The notes beneath the pieces were generated by a model. That model was not told where the DNA came from and did not search any database. It saw nothing but the letters and a program-made list of their open reading frames with translations. Positions 11,971 to 24,734 of a stretch of DNA of 64,000 bases are shown in pieces (positions within the stretch are counted from its first letter, which is position 1; the number at the start of each line of letters is the position of its first letter). Source of the stretch: Lepus europaeus (taxonomy: Eukaryota > Chordata > Mammalia > Lagomorpha > Leporidae); the NCBI RefSeq assembly GCF_033115175.1, contig NC_084836.1, positions 79,574,253 to 79,638,252 on the forward strand, written 5' to 3'. The translations under genes and the position numbers were made by a program.

Positions 11971-12222
11971 AAGCAGGCATTGTAGTTCAACAGGTTAAGC
12001 CATCACCTACAGTGCTGGTGTCTCATATGAGCACCAGTTCTAGACCCACCTGCTCCACTTCCTATCCAGCTCCCTGCTAATGGCCTGGGAAGGCAGCAGA
12101 AGTTGGCCCAAGTACTTGAGCCTCTGCCACTCATGTGGGAGACCTAGATGGAGTTCAAGACTCCTGGCTTCAGCTTGGCTCACCCCAGCTGCCATTTGGG
12201 GAGTGAATCAGTGGATGGAGAA

Positions 12223-12262
<40 letters not shown>

Positions 12263-12298
12263 ACTGCCTCTATGTAACTCTGCCTTTCAAATATATCA
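11971..12298 (+). mobile_element. Type A SINE
   Basis: Head GCAGGCATTGTAGTTCAACAGG, (CT)n 12229-12259, tail CTGCCTTTCAAATA. Confidence 0.85.
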
Positions 12299-12348
12299 CT
12301 ATATATAGTGAGCTGAAGATGCTCACTATTTTTAAATATGATTCTAGG

Positions 12349-12692
12349 GGCCGGCGCTGTGGTACAGAGGGTTAAACCACCGCCTGCAGTGCCAGAATCC
12401 CACATGGCCACCTCTTCGTGTCCCCACTGTTCCTCTTCTGATCCAGCTCACTGCTAATGGCCTGGGAAAGCAGTAGAAGATGGCCCAAGTGCTTGGGCCC
12501 TACCACCCACATGGGAGACTCAGAAGAAGCTCCTAGCTCCTGGCTTCTGACTGGCCTAGCTCCAGCCATTACAGCCATCTGGGAGTGGACCAGTGGATGG
12601 AAGACCTTTCTTGCCATCTCTCCATCTCTCCCTCTCTCTCTCTCTGTAACTCTGCCTTTCAAATAAAGTAAACAAATCTTTATAAAAAAAAA
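12349..12692 (+). mobile_element. Type A SINE
   Basis: Head GGGCCGGCGCTGTGGTACAG, tail CTGCCTTTCAAATAAAGTAAAC. Confidence 0.9.
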
Positions 12693-12699
12693 ATCAGAC

Positions 12700-12778
12700 T
12701 ATCCAGGACTCAAACCAGTACCCTGATATGGGTTAACTCAAACCTGGCTTAACCAGCTGTGTCACAGCATCTGGCTCT
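12700..12778 (-). mobile_element. SINE head fragment
   Basis: CCAGGACTCAAACCAGTACC and AACCAGCTGTGTCACAGCATCTGGC are the tRNA-like end of a minus-strand copy. Confidence 0.5.
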
Positions 12779-13393
12779 CAGATACGAGTCTGAGGGTTAG
12801 GTTTCTGGCTGGCACATCCAAACCGTAGTAGTAACCAATACTAATGTCTCTGTTGTTGGTGGGAAAGGGAGGGTTTGGGAGGGAAGAGAAGACAGAACAC
12901 TGGGTAGCTCCAGGGGAACAGGCTGGCTGATTCCACTGCCAATCAGAGCATCCATCACCACCTCTCTACCACACTGGGCCCCTGCAAAAAGAGTTTCCTT
13001 TGGCAAACAAGACAAAACAAAACCCTTCCTCAACTTAAAATGTCTGAAACGCAAGGGCTTGGAATTCTGGGAAGCTTTTTAACATAGCTGAATTTCACTC
13101 CTGCTGGTCATATTTTGCTTCCTTCTGTCTCCTTAATAAAATTAGGCCACTTAATTTATTTGTAACTTGAAATCATATTTTCCATTCCATTGTTTTCCCG
13201 CTCCTATACTAAGAAAACGCCATTGTCCTTGGGTCCCTTCTGATGCTCAAGATATTTGAATAGTGGAAAATGAGAATATTTTCCTGAGAAAAATTCAGAT
13301 ATTCTTTCTTGAAAAAAAAAATCAAAAGTTCCTTGTTAAAATTCAAATTCCAGGATTAATTAAAATGCTACTATCAGTGCTGTAAGGAGGGTT
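12779..13393. other. Intergenic unique sequence
   Basis: Nothing recognised. Confidence 0.4.
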
Positions 13394-13447
13394 TTTTAAA
13401 TTTATTTGAAAGAGCTACAGAGAAGTAGAGGGAGAGAGGGAGAGAGG

Positions 13448-13494
<47 letters not shown>

Positions 13495-13760
13495 TCCATG
13501 CACTGGTTCACTTCTTAAATGACAGTAACAGTCAGGACTGGGCCAAGCCAAGGCCAGGAGCCAGGAGCCAGGAGCTTTATCTGGGTCTCCTACGTAGGTG
13601 CAGGGGCCCAAGAACTTGAGCCATTCCCTGCCTTTTTCCCCGGCGCACTAGCAGGGAGCTGGATAGGAAGTGGAGCAGCCAGGACTCGAACTGGTGCCCA
13701 TATGGGATGCTAGTGCCACAGGCGGAGGCCCTACTAGCCACAACACAGCGCCGCCGCCCC
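13394..13760 (-). mobile_element. Type A SINE
   Basis: Full minus copy; pure (GA)n at 13450-13491; head end followed by a C-rich run at 13753-13765. Confidence 0.9.
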
Positions 13761-14205
13761 CCCCAACCCTGCTGTATGGGTTTTTTGGGTTCCCTTTTTT
13801 CTTCCCATTCTAAATGTCTTCTTCATAAACTTTACCCTTCTTAATAATTCCCAGTATCACCGAATAAAAATGACATTAATAAGATGATTTTTCTCCTTTC
13901 TACTTGTCGCAATCATGGGTGGCGTAACAACAGGATAAGTCCTGAGAAATGAGATCTTAGCACATTTTTCTGCTGTGGGGATATCGTAGTGTACACTTGC
14001 AAAAACCTGTAGGTCAATCACTCCATGTGACCTCTCAACGCAAGGCAAATGCTCAATAGTCACAAACTAGGAGCTGCAGTGGGTGTAACATTAACACCGT
14101 ATTTTACAGCACATTATGCTTTTTATTGTATTGCATACTCCCTTCTACTTACATAAAAATATTTTGGTAACTACGTTAGCCAGTAACGCAATTGTTTATC
14201 ACCAT
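13761..14205. other. Intergenic unique sequence
   Basis: Nothing recognised. Confidence 0.4.
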
Positions 14206-14541
14206 TTTTAAATTATTTTATTCATTTATTTGAGAGGTAAAATTAGAGAGAGAGAGAGAGAGAGGTCTTCCATCCACTGGTTCACTCACTCCCCAACTGG
14301 CTGCAACAGCAGGAGCTGAGCTGATCCAAAGCCAGGAGCCAGGAGCTTCCTCCAGGTCTCCCACAAAGGTGTAGGGGCCCAAGGACTTGGGCCATCTTCT
14401 ACTGCTTTCCCAGGCCACAGCAGAGAGCTGGATCAGAAGTGGAGCAGCCAGGACTTGAACCAGCACCCATATGGGATACTGGTGCACCCATATGGGATAC
14501 CACAGGCAGTGGCTTTACTCGTTATGCCACAGTGCCATCCC
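14206..14541 (-). mobile_element. Type A SINE
   Basis: Full minus copy. ACCCATATGGGATAC is duplicated in its tRNA-like part (14466-14480, 14487-14501). Confidence 0.9.
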
Positions 14542-15917
14542 CATCACTATTTTTTAGTATTATGGGCTGTGCATAGTGGGAAGTGCCATATTTGGAAGGG
14601 TGTGCAGTAGGTGTGTTCACACCAGCACCACCACAAACTCTGCCTTTCAAACAGATATGTAAAACTTTTTAAAAAAAAAATGAACTAAAAAATTACCATT
14701 TGGACAGCATTTTTCCAGACTCTGAAATATACACTTCCAGACCTTGCTTACAGGTAAATGGTTATTTCATAAAAATGCAAATATGCTGTAAGCTAGTATT
14801 TGTGGATGGCATCCAGAAGTCCACCAGGGAAATCTGTACCTGGCAGCTGGGGTGGCTTTTGGACCTGGGGCACAGGGCAGAGGGGCCCAGGCACTTCTGG
14901 CACATGCCTGGGAGCAGCACCACGCCCCACTTCTGGGAACCTTCAGCCTGGCCCAGCGTCTGCAGTTGGCCAACCCCAGACTGGCCCTGGAGAAGCTTAG
15001 GAAGGCGTGAGAGGATCATATAACAACCGCCATGTGTCCCCATAGGGCCCCTGCACTCTGCACCCGATTGTACGCACTGATCTGCTGTCTGGGCAGGTGC
15101 AAGGGCCATAGCCAGCACGTTCAAGGGGCTGCCGGAGAGGCAGAGGGTCGCCTGCCTCACGTGCCCAGTGTGGCCCCCTGGGGATTGGAAGTCCCCGGGG
15201 TTATGACAGCCCTGAAAGGCTACCCCCACCGGTGTGACAGCAGTCCTCCACTGCCCATCCTGCTCACTTCCCTTTCCTTCCCAGGTGCGGATCCCAGGAA
15301 CAGCCCCTAACAGGCATCACTCAGGCTTATCACCTCCCCAGCTGGTGACTCTGTCAGACTGGACTCTGGAATGGGCAGTCCACCAGGCTGCTCCGGGCCA
15401 GGATTCTCCAACATTTGAATCTTTGCATAATCAGTGAGCAAAGAAAAAAAAATGATACCTGGTTTGCTTTCTGCCTTTCTCTGGTTACAACTGAGGTGGC
15501 AATCTGTTTCACGGACCCAATGGGCATCTGCACTAACCATTTGTGGCTCATAAAAATCCTATTTTCACTTATCCATATTCTAATGCAAGGATCATCTTTC
15601 TCCTACTGATTGGGAAGTGCTTCTTAGATGAACATAAATGCTTTGCTATGCATTGCAATCATCTTCCCAGATGGAGCCTTAGTTTCCAATTCGACTTATA
15701 AGACTTTCAAATAAGTTTTCATTTACGTGTCTCAGATCTCCCAGTCTTTTCCTCTGTGACTCGTGTTTTCGGTATCATTTATAGAAAGTCCTTCCTCCCC
15801 CAGCATTACATGAATATTCACCAGAGCAAAAAGATATTTATGAGCGTCTCCAAGAATGTAACATTGTTGGCATAAATTGGAAAAACTACCATACCACAGT
15901 TTGATTTGTTCTGGTTT
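14542..15917. other. Intergenic unique sequence
   Basis: No gene supported. A short SINE-like tail (CTCTGCCTTTCAAACAGATA, about 14638) is the only repeat trace. Confidence 0.4.
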
Positions 15918-16246
15918 TTTTAAAGAGATTTATTTATTTATTTGAAAGTCAAAGTTACACAGAGAGAAAAGGAGAGGCAGAGAGAGAGAGAGAGAGGTCT
16001 TCCATCCGCTGGTTCACTCCCACAACTGCCGGAGCTATGCTGATCCCAAGCCAGGATCCAGGAGTTCCTTCCAAGTCTCCCAAGCAGGTGCAGGGACCCA
16101 AGGACTTGGGCCATCTTCTACTGCTTTCCAAGGCCATAGCAGAGAGCTGGATTGGAAGAGGAGCAGCCAAGACTCAAACCAACACCCATATGGGATACTG
16201 GTGCTACAGGCAGTAGCTTTACCAGCTACGCCACAGTGCCACCCCC
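15918..16246 (-). mobile_element. Type A SINE
   Basis: Minus copy with (GA)n at 15979-15994 and a C10 run after its head. Confidence 0.9.
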
Positions 16247-16797
16247 CCCCCCTTTAAATCCCATTTTGTCCAGGCAGAAAGCAAAAGCCAACCACTGCTA
16301 TATCCAGACCATTCTGGTGCTCCCCCTCATGCAGACAGAGAAGTCACAGTCATTTCCACGGGCCCCACGAATATCCCGGTGGGATCTTACTCAGGACTAT
16401 CCTAGCCGTGGTTGTCTTTCCTGTATCCAGGATCATTTGTGGGGCCCATGCAAAACAAAGTGTGGATTCCTTACTCAAAATCACCAGGAATTTCCAGAAG
16501 GACAGTAGAGCATGAACCCACATGAGTGTTTGCACTCACATGGTCCCTTCTGAGCACAGGGCCCTGTGCAGGAGCACAGGTCTCACTCCCACGAAGCTGT
16601 CCTGCCCCGAACATAAGGATCGGACCTTTCCAATCAACCCTTTCCATCAGTTCTACTGATGAAGTCCAATGTCAAAATACATTTCTCAAGTTTTTCACTT
16701 GATGGATTGCTAAAAGCATGACTATACACTCTAGGGCTGAATGTATTAGGACAGGGAGGAAAGGGAGGAGTTCATCAGATTGAAAGTTGTGCCAACG
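16247..16797. other. Intergenic unique sequence
   Basis: Nothing recognised. Confidence 0.4.
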
Positions 16798-16898
16798 GGG
16801 TCGCCACTGTGGTGCAGTGGGTTAAAGCCCTGGCCTGCAGTGCCAGCATCCTATATGGGCACTGGCTGTTCCACCTTTTTTTTTGGACGGACAGAGTG

Positions 16899-16943
<45 letters not shown>

Positions 16944-17425
16944 ATCTTCCTTTTTGCCGTTGGTTCACCCTCCAATGGCCGCCGCAGCCATTGGTCTCCC
17001 ATGGGGTGCAGGGCCCAAGCAATTGGGCCATCCTCCACTGCACTCCCGGGCTACAGCAGAGAGCTGGCCTGGAAGAGGGGCAACCGGGACAGAATCTGGT
17101 GCCCTGACCGGGACTAGAACCCGGTGTGCCGGTGCCACAAGGTGGAGGATTAGCCTGTTGAGCCACGGCGCCGGCCTGTTCCACTTTTGATCCAGCTCTC
17201 TGCTATGGCCTGGGAAAGCAGTAGAAGATGGCCCAAGTGCTTAGGCCCCTGCACCTGCGAGGGAGACCTGGAAGAAGCTCCTGGATCCTGGCTTCGGACT
17301 GGCCCAGCTCCAGCTATTGTGGCCATCTGAGGAATGGATCAGTGGATAGAAGACCTCTCTCTCTCTTTCTCTCCCTCTCTCTGTATGTAACTCTACCTCT
17401 CAAATAAATAAAATAATAATAATAT
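16798..17425 (+). mobile_element. Type A SINE split by type B
   Basis: Outer pieces 16798-16874 and 17177-17425, tail CTACCTCTCAAATAAATAAA. Confidence 0.9.
16875..17176 (-). mobile_element. Type B SINE nested in type A
   Basis: Flanked by TGTTCCAC (16867-16874 and 17177-17184). Confidence 0.9.
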
Positions 17426-17535
17426 TAATAAAAGAAACCAGCATTTCAAGTGCTTCTTTAAATCATGTCTTCACTCAATCCTGTTCAAAAGTTGACAGCT
17501 ATGGGCTTTAGCATTATAGTAAACATATGCTTTAA

Positions 17536-17540
17536 AATTT

Positions 17541-17571
<31 letters not shown>

Positions 17572-17766
17572 TATATTTGAAAGGCAGAGATACAGAGAAA
17601 GAAGGAGAGACAGAGAAAGAGAGGTCTTCCATCTGCTGGTTCATTCCACAAATAGCCATAAGGGCCAGGGCTGGGCCAATCTGAAGCTAGGAACCAGGAG
17701 CCAGGAGCTTCCTCCTGGTCTCCCACAAGGGTGCAGGAACACAAGCACTTGGGCCATCCTCCACTG
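17536..17766 (-). mobile_element. Type A SINE, head missing
   Basis: (TTTA)n at 17540-17571 and body present; it stops at GGGCCATCCTCCACTG before the tRNA-like part. Confidence 0.8.
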
Positions 17767-18029
17767 ATGCCACTAAAAACAGAGAGTAAATGATCTGCTC
17801 CCAGCCCTATGTGTCACTGGCCTGTTTCATGGCTTCCTCTAGACCCAGAGCAAAGTCTGAAAGAAAAAACTGAACTGCCTGCAAACTCAGATGCCCATGT
17901 GGGCCAGTTTTGCCGCAAAGACAATGTTTTATCAAGCTTTGTTTTAAATCTTTGTCAAATAAGTCGATGGGAATTTTATACTACTACAGCTGTAACTATT
18001 TTGTGACTACTTTAAAATTTATCTGAGTG

Positions 18030-18369
18030 AGGCCGGCGCCGTGGCTCAACAGGCTAATCCTCCGCCTTGCGGCGCCGGCACACCGGGTTCTAGTCCCGGT
18101 CGGGGCACCGATCCTGTCCCGGTTGCCCCTCTTCCAGGCCAGCTCTCTGCTATGGCTAGGGAGTGCAGTGGAGGATGGCCCAAGTCCTTGGGTCCTGCAC
18201 CCCATGGGAGACCAGGAGAAGCACCTGGCTCCTGCCATCGGAACAGCGCGGTGCGCCGGCCGCAGCGCGCTACCGCGGCGGCCATTGGAGGGTGAACCAA
18301 CGGCAAAAGGAAGACCTTTCTCTCTGTCTCTCTCTCTCACTGTCCACTCTGCCTGTCAAAAAAAAAAAA
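18030..18369 (+). mobile_element. Type B SINE
   Basis: Full, little-diverged copy with target duplication AAATTTATCTGAGTGA (18014-18029 and 18370-18385). Confidence 0.95.
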
Positions 18370-18401
18370 AATTTATCTGAGTGAAGTTGAACATATTTTT
18401 T

Positions 18402-18758
18402 TTACTTTTTTAAAGATTATTTATTTATTTGAAAGTCAGAGTTACACAGAGAGAGAAGAGGGAGAGAGAGGGAGAGAGAGGGAGAGAGAGAGAGAGAGAG
18501 AGAATGGTCTTCCATTTGCTGGTTCACTCCCCAGATGGCCACAATGGCCAGAGCTGCACCTATCTGAAGCCAGGAGACTCTTCCGGGTCTTCTCATGTGG
18601 ATGCAAGGGCCCAAGGACTTGGGCCATCTTCTACTGCTTTCCCAGGCCATAGCAGAAAACTGGATGGGAAATGTGGCAGCTGAGACTTGAACCAGCGCCC
18701 ATATGGGATGCCGGCACTGCAGGTGCAGCTTAACCCACCACACCACAGTGCCAGCCCC
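18402..18758 (-). mobile_element. Type A SINE
   Basis: Full minus copy; (GGGAGAGA)n-like stretch at 18460-18503. Confidence 0.9.
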
Positions 18759-18838
18759 AAACATATTTTCATCTGATTATTCTTTATAGCCCTTGGCTAT
18801 CTTCCTACGGGACTATGTTCTTTCTATCTGTTGTACTC

Positions 18839-19182
18839 TTTTTTTTTTTTAAAGATTTATTTTATTTATTTGAAAGACAGGGTTACAGAGAGAGGTAGAT
18901 CCAGAAAGAAAGAGAGAGAGAGGTCTTCCATCCACTGGTTCACTCCCCAAATGGCCACAACGGCCAGAGCTGCAATGATCCGAAGCCAGGAACCAGGAGC
19001 TTCTTCCAGGTCCCCCACGTGGGTGCAGGGGCCCAAGGACTTGGGCCATCTTCTACTGCTTTCCCAGGCCATTGCAGAGAGCTGGATAGGAAGTGGAGCA
19101 GCTGAGACTCAAATCAGTGCCCATATGTGATGCCGGGGCTCTGCAGGCTGTGGCTTTAACCGCTGCACCACAGCGTTGGCCC
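18839..19182 (-). mobile_element. Type A SINE
   Basis: Full minus copy ending CCACAGCGTTGGCCCC. Confidence 0.9.
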
Positions 19183-19229
19183 CTGAACTCTTTATTTCAT
19201 ACAGTCATTAATGTAAATGGTGCTAATGT

Positions 19230-19470
19230 AAATTAAAAACATGTTATCTCAAAAAAAATTAAGTAAACTATCAAGTTGAAAAAAAGGGTTTTTGGTACAA
19301 AAATGTCTGCAGTCCATTTTTTTGCAATATGCATTTTCTATGAAATTTTTTTTGCAATATGCATTTTCTATGAAATTTTTCATGGTCTGTAAATGCATGG
19401 ATTTCCAACTTTTTTGCACTAAAATAAATTTATCTTTCAATTTTGTTTTCCCATGGATTTTTTGAAGTAT
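19230..19470 (+). mobile_element. Probable lagomorph L1 3' end
   Basis: TGCATGGATTTCCAACTTTTTTGCACT, AATAAATTTATCTTTCAATTTTG and CCATGGATTTTTTGAAGTA resemble the 3' terminus of rabbit L1 as I remember it. It contains a perfect 30-bp tandem duplication at 19321-19380. Confidence 0.4.
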
Positions 19471-19948
19471 GTTGTCTGTATAACTTCTCTATTGTCTGGC
19501 TTACCTTCCACGTATAGATATCAAAATAAAACATCTGTACCTGTTCATATTTCCCATAGCCCCTCCTGGATGCAGACAACTGAGACAGAAGTTTTCAAAA
19601 GCTGTTTATTCATTCTTCTGACTCATACTTAATTTGATAATAAGTTGGAGGTGCCCCCAATTCTACATGCCACATTAACCCAATGACAGCCAAAATTCTT
19701 AGTGAGAACCTTGACACAAGATGCCAAGGTGACTTCCAAATCATTAAATATAGCATTGTAAGCAAGAGTGAAGTAGTATTTTGTTATGATTATTTAGAAC
19801 TAAATCAATACTTTGAATACCAACGACTTATCTTTTCAGTGGTATCTACTGTGGTCAGTTGTAAATTTAACCACCAGCACCTCTCATCCAGGTGTACCTG
19901 CCCTTTGCAGTGTGACTTTGCTGTCCTTTCTCAAAGAGGTAGAATCTT
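19471..19948. other. Intergenic unique sequence
   Basis: Nothing recognised. Confidence 0.4.
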
Positions 19949-20268
19949 TTTTTTTTTAATTTAGTCACTCATTTGAAAGGCAGATTTACAGAGAGAGAGA
20001 GAAGGAGAGAGACAGAGAGAGATCTTCCACCTACTGGTTCGCTCCCCAGATGGCCGCAATGTGGCTGGAGCTGGGCTGATTCGAATCCAGGAAAACAGGA
20101 GCTTCTTCCCAGTCTCCCACATGGGTGCCAGGGGTCCATCTTCTGCTGCTTTCCCAAGCCACTAGCAGGGAGTTGGAACAGAAGTGGAGCAGCTGTGTTT
20201 CCAACTGGTGCTCTTATAGGACCTTGGCTGGCATCGCAGGCAGAGGCTTGACAAGATACACCAGCCCC
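19949..20268 (-). mobile_element. Older type A-like SINE
   Basis: AGATGGCCGCAATGTGGCTGG and GGCATCGCAGGCAGAGGCTTG mark a diverged minus copy. Confidence 0.8.
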
Positions 20269-20329
20269 AGTCAAGTCTGTTTTGTCCTAAAAAGATGAAT
20301 TCTATTTTATCATAAAGGAGCAGAGTCTA

Positions 20330-20700
20330 CTTTATCATCTCTTGAATTTGAGTTGGTCTTGTGACTTGCTTTGATCCATAGAATGCTATGGAAGTGACAT
20401 TAACCTTGACAGACATTGCAGCTTCAACTCTCACCCCCTTACACAGCTGCCATGGGACTGTTAGGAGATCGGTGTGGTTACTTAATGAGACGAAGCCACA
20501 CAGAGCAGAACTGAGATGGCCTGCCAACCATGGGCAGCTGGTGCGCATCCACAGTGTGGATGAGGCCATCTTGGATGTCCCAGCTGAGGGAAGCTGTATA
20601 TGCCAGCCCAGTCAACTCCCAGAACCATGAGAAATAACAAATTGTTGTTACTTGAAGCCACTATATTTTAGAACAATTTGCTACACAGCTATAGTCAGCT
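20330..20700 (+). mobile_element. MLT1-type LTR remnant
   Basis: GACTTGCTTTGATCCATAGAATG at the start and CATGAGAAATAACAAATTGTTGTT then AAGCCACTATATTTTAG at the end are hallmarks of mammalian MaLR solo LTRs. No internal region seen. Confidence 0.65.
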
Positions 20701-20889
20701 CATGTACAAATGATAACTACTATGGCTGGAGCCAAGAGCAAATGTAACACTCTACAGACATCGCAAAAGGCAGGTGGCAAAGACAGAGACTCTGCACCTT
20801 GTGAACACAGAGAGGAAAAAACAAAATCCCTCAATGCTTCATCAGGGTCTCCTAGTTTTTGCAGAAATTAAGCGATAGGATGTGAGGCT

Positions 20890-21090
20890 GAACACTGTCC
20901 TGCCATTACGAGGTGGGAAAACTGGAGAAATTCGTTTTACTTTCCTGTTCCTTGATTTCTTCATCCGGCTGATGGGGATAGAAATGCTGCCATCCCCAAG
21001 GTCTGTAGTGATTGAATTAGAAAATACTCATAAAATGTCGTGACACATACATGACACCTAGCAAGGGCAGGATAAATATTAGCCGTTATA
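20890..21090 (+). mobile_element. MIR remnant
   Basis: TTGATTTCTTCATCCGGCTGATGGGGATA followed by a CACATACATGACACCTAGCA-like end matches the 3' half of MIR. Confidence 0.55.
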
Positions 21091-21118
21091 ACAGCTCTGC
21101 ACTTTATAAAAGCAAATT

Positions 21119-21390
21119 TAGCTGGCACCGCGGCTCACTAGGCTAATCCTCCACCTGCGGCGCAAGCACTCTGGGTTCTAGTCTCAGTTGGGGCGCCAGA
21201 TTCTGTCCTCGTTGCTCCTCTTCCAGTCCAGCTCTCTGCTATGGCCTGGGAGTGCAGTGGAGGATGGCCCAAGTGCTTGGACCCTGCACGCACATGGGAG
21301 ACCAGGAGGAAGCACCTGACTCCTGGCTTCAGATTGGCCCAGCGCGCCAGCCGTAGTGGCCATTTTGGGGGTGAACCAATGGAAGGAAAA

Positions 21391-21442
<52 letters not shown>

Positions 21443-21472
21443 ACTCTGCCTGTCAAAAAAAAAAAAAAAATT
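21119..21472 (+). mobile_element. Type B SINE
   Basis: Head AGCTGGCACCGCGGCTCAC, (CT)n 21397-21434, tail CTGCCTGTC plus A17. Confidence 0.9.
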
Positions 21473-21639
21473 TCATATGCAAGATGCCAGCTGGCTTCCG
21501 TGTGCTCTGGCTTGAAAACTTGTTGCCTTCACCGTGGATGTCATCAAAGCTGTGTCTTTCTCTCTCTGCTAAGAAAGCTAGGGGTGAATAAGTGACTCCA
21601 CACACACACCTACCTGTACTAGAGGAGTCTTTGAAAAAC

Positions 21640-21824
21640 AGGGCTTCTTCAGGGTGGCGTTTGGCATGATGCTTCAGGTTCTCACATATGATAGCAGAGG
21701 GCTTGGGCTCAAGTCCTGGATCTACCCCAGATTCCAGCTCCCTGTTAATGCAGACCTGGGCAGCATCACATGATTGCTCAAGTGGTTGGGTCTCTGTCTC
21801 CCACATAGGAAATCTGGGTTGTTT

Positions 21825-21855
<31 letters not shown>

Positions 21856-22340
21856 GACAGGCAGAGTGGATAGTGAGAGAGAGAGAGAGAAAGGTCTTCC
21901 TTTTTGCCGTTAGTTCACCCTCCAATGGCCCCTGCGGCCGGCGCATCGTGCTGATCCGAAGCCAGGAGCCAGGTGCTTCTCCTGGCCTCCAATGCGGGTG
22001 CAGGGCCCAAGGACTTGGGCCATCCTCCACTGCCTTCCCGGGCCATAGCAGAGAGCTGGCCTGGAAGAGGGGCAACCGGGATAGAATCTGGCGCCCCAAC
22101 TGGGACTAGAACCTGGTGTGCTGGCACCGCAAGGAGGAGGATTAGCCTGTTGAGCCACAGCGCTGGCCGGAAATCTGGGTTATGTTGTTGGCTCCTTGGT
22201 TCTGTGTGGCCCAGCTCCAGATGTTGTAAGCATTTGGGAAAGAACCAGTGGGTGAGAGTTCTCGACTGTGTTTCCATATTTCTATCTATCTATCTATCCA
22301 TCTATCTATCCTTCCTTTCAAACTAAATAAATAAATATGT
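21640..22340 (+). mobile_element. Older SINE split by type B
   Basis: Outer pieces 21640-21820 and 22169-22340; a (CTAT)n tract at 22282-22311 replaces the CT tail. Confidence 0.7.
21821..22168 (-). mobile_element. Type B SINE nested in older SINE
   Basis: Flanked by GGAAATCTGGGTT (21808-21820 and 22169-22181); the tail is (TTTTG)n. Confidence 0.95.
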
Positions 22341-22476
22341 ATTTTAAAAATGGTTCTTTCAAGATTAAAACTTCTTAGCTATTAATATCTTTTTTAACCA
22401 TAATACTTACGTTTAATACTTTACATGTTTGAGAGAATGAGAATTTTATTTTTATCCAAGGCAATCATAAGGTTAA

Positions 22477-22759
22477 AGGCTCCACAGTGGGGCATAGGAA
22501 GTTAGGCCTCCATCTGCAGAGCCTGTGTTCTATATGGGCACCAGTTCAAGACCCGACCACTCCACTTCCAATCCAGCTCCCTGCTAATGTGTTTGGGAAA
22601 GCAGCAGAAGATGGCACAAGTGCTTGGGCCCTGCAACCATGCGGGAGACTCGGATGAAACTCTAGGCTTCTGGCTTTGGCCTGGCCTAGCCCCAGCCATT
22701 GTGGCCATCTGGGGAGTGAACCAGTGAATAAAAGATCTCTCTCTCTCTCTCTCCCTCTT

Positions 22760-22797
<38 letters not shown>

Positions 22798-22801
22798 TGT
22801 G
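22477..22801 (+). mobile_element. Type A SINE with (TG)n tail
   Basis: Body intact; (CT)n then (TG)10 at 22781-22801. Confidence 0.8.
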
Positions 22802-23349
22802 TTTAAAATCTTTTAAAAAGATTTTAAAAATCTTTTAAAAATAAAAATAAAAAACTCCACATTGATAACAACAGAGTAAAGTTAACTAGTTTCATTTGTA
22901 CTAAACTCAAAAGAAACCTTCTCTGGGATCACTTTTACTTCCTTGTCACAGCAATTGATAACATCACAGTTGAAAGTAGAGCTTGCAAGAAAAAAAAAAT
23001 AAGCATGCTAATTCATTTTTATGTAACTGTACAAAATGAAATTCAGCAGCCAAAATTTCTTCTGATCCTGAGCCCAGGATAGGCTGAATAATTCTCTAAG
23101 GCCATGTTATCACGACAATTAAAAACAAAACATTGGCTACAGCACTGACTGCGCTGGTAGATCTCATTGATTCTGAGCAAGACTCAGATAGAAAGGTTAC
23201 TTCCCATTCTTGATGGAATCCATTCCACGTGAGCACAAGAACCTTACACGCTACCCCTGCACTTCCTTCCTCACTCAGCCTTCTGCCTCAAAATATTATG
23301 AAATTTCAACTGTTGGACTGGACTATAGTGTTATTCCAATTTAAAAGAC
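22802..23349. other. Intergenic unique sequence
   Basis: Nothing recognised. Confidence 0.4.
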
Positions 23350-23700
23350 AGGGGTGGGTGTTTGGCTCAATAGTTAAGACACCTGCACCCCATACGGGAG
23401 CACCCGAGCTCAAGTTCCAGCTCCACTTCTACTTCCAACTTCCTGTTAAAGTGCACCCTGGGAGGCAGCGGATGATGATTTAAGCCCTTGAGGCTCTGCC
23501 ACACGTGGGAGACCCTGGTGGCGTTCTGGTCTCCTAGCTTCAGCCTGGCTCAGCTCCAGGTGTTGCAGGGTGCAAGCAAGAACTGGGGCAGTGACCCAGT
23601 GAATGGAAGCTCGCTCTCTCTCTCTCTCTCTCTCTCTCCCGCCCTCCCTCTCCTCTCTCTCTCTCCTACACACACACACACACACACATACACACACACA
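23350..23700 (+). mobile_element. Older SINE with (CA)n end
   Basis: GGGTGTTTGGCTCAATAGTTAAG head, ACCCTGGGAGGCAGCGGATGATG body, (CT)n then (CA)n at 23668-23700. Confidence 0.8.
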
Positions 23701-24398
23701 ATGCTGCAGAAAGGAAATCTAACTTTAAACAAAGAGACAGAATGATAGTGTGCTGAGCATAGCAACTTGGAAATCGTTACAGGAGGAAGGGAGCCTGGCC
23801 ATAAACCGTGAAATGTTCTAGAAAATAGAAATTCAAACTCCAAGTGCAGCTCTGGAGCTTATTTCGGGAAAGCACCATTTTGGGGTGATATTCATCATCC
23901 TCTGATGATGCACGTGACATCCCAGGCTGGAGGAGTCTACCCAGTTTTGAATGTGTTAGGCACCTTTGATTATTTTCAAAGCCTAAATGAGAACTAAAAA
24001 CACATTGTAGCCAGCGCATTTTCTTTTAATTTTTAACTTCACGCCTATTATCAGAGAAATGCAATCCATATGCTTAAAACAATTCATTGACACTTTGCAC
24101 TTCAGAATGTGCGACTGTCTCTTTAGAAATCTTTTAATGTCTTTATTTACTTTTGGAGGGATCTGGTTTGTGAGAATAAATTCCAAATACTTTGGAATCA
24201 GAACCAACCTCTCATATTCAATTAATATGCACCTTTCACACATGACTGATAAGACTGCAAGCACTTAGCATATACCCACAGACACCCACTGGAACAAAGA
24301 CGCATTGTTCAATGAGAATTAATGTCCATAAATACGACAATACTAAATTCTACTACTATCGGTGACATTGTATTATATCACAAGTTTGGTGTGTATTT
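23701..24398. other. Intergenic unique sequence
   Basis: AT-rich, nothing recognised. Confidence 0.4.
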
Positions 24399-24734
24399 TT
24401 TTAAGATTTTATTTATTTATTTGACAGGTAGAGTTAAAGACAGTGAGAGGGGGAAACAGAGAGAAAGGTATTCAACCGCTGGTTTACTCCCCAAGTGGCC
24501 ACAACAGTCGGAGCTGAACCGATCCAAAGCCAGGAGCCAGGAGCTTCCCCTGGGTCTTCCCACAATGGTGCAGGGGCCCAAGTTTCTGGGCCATCTTCTA
24601 CTGCTTTCCCAGGCCATCAGCAGGGAAATGGATTGGAAGTGGAGTAGCCAGGACTAGAACTGGTGGCCATATGGGATGCTGGTGGTGCAGGCAGATTAAC
24701 CCACAGAACCACTGTGCCATAGCGCCAGCCCCTG
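24399..24734 (-). mobile_element. Type A SINE
   Basis: Full minus copy from AAGATTTTATTTATTTATTTG to GTGCCATAGCGCCAGCCCC. Confidence 0.9.

Noticed and set aside
22282-22311. Short regular repeats that could suggest a CRISPR array
   Set aside because: Simple (CTAT)n microsatellite in a SINE tail; the DNA is mammalian.
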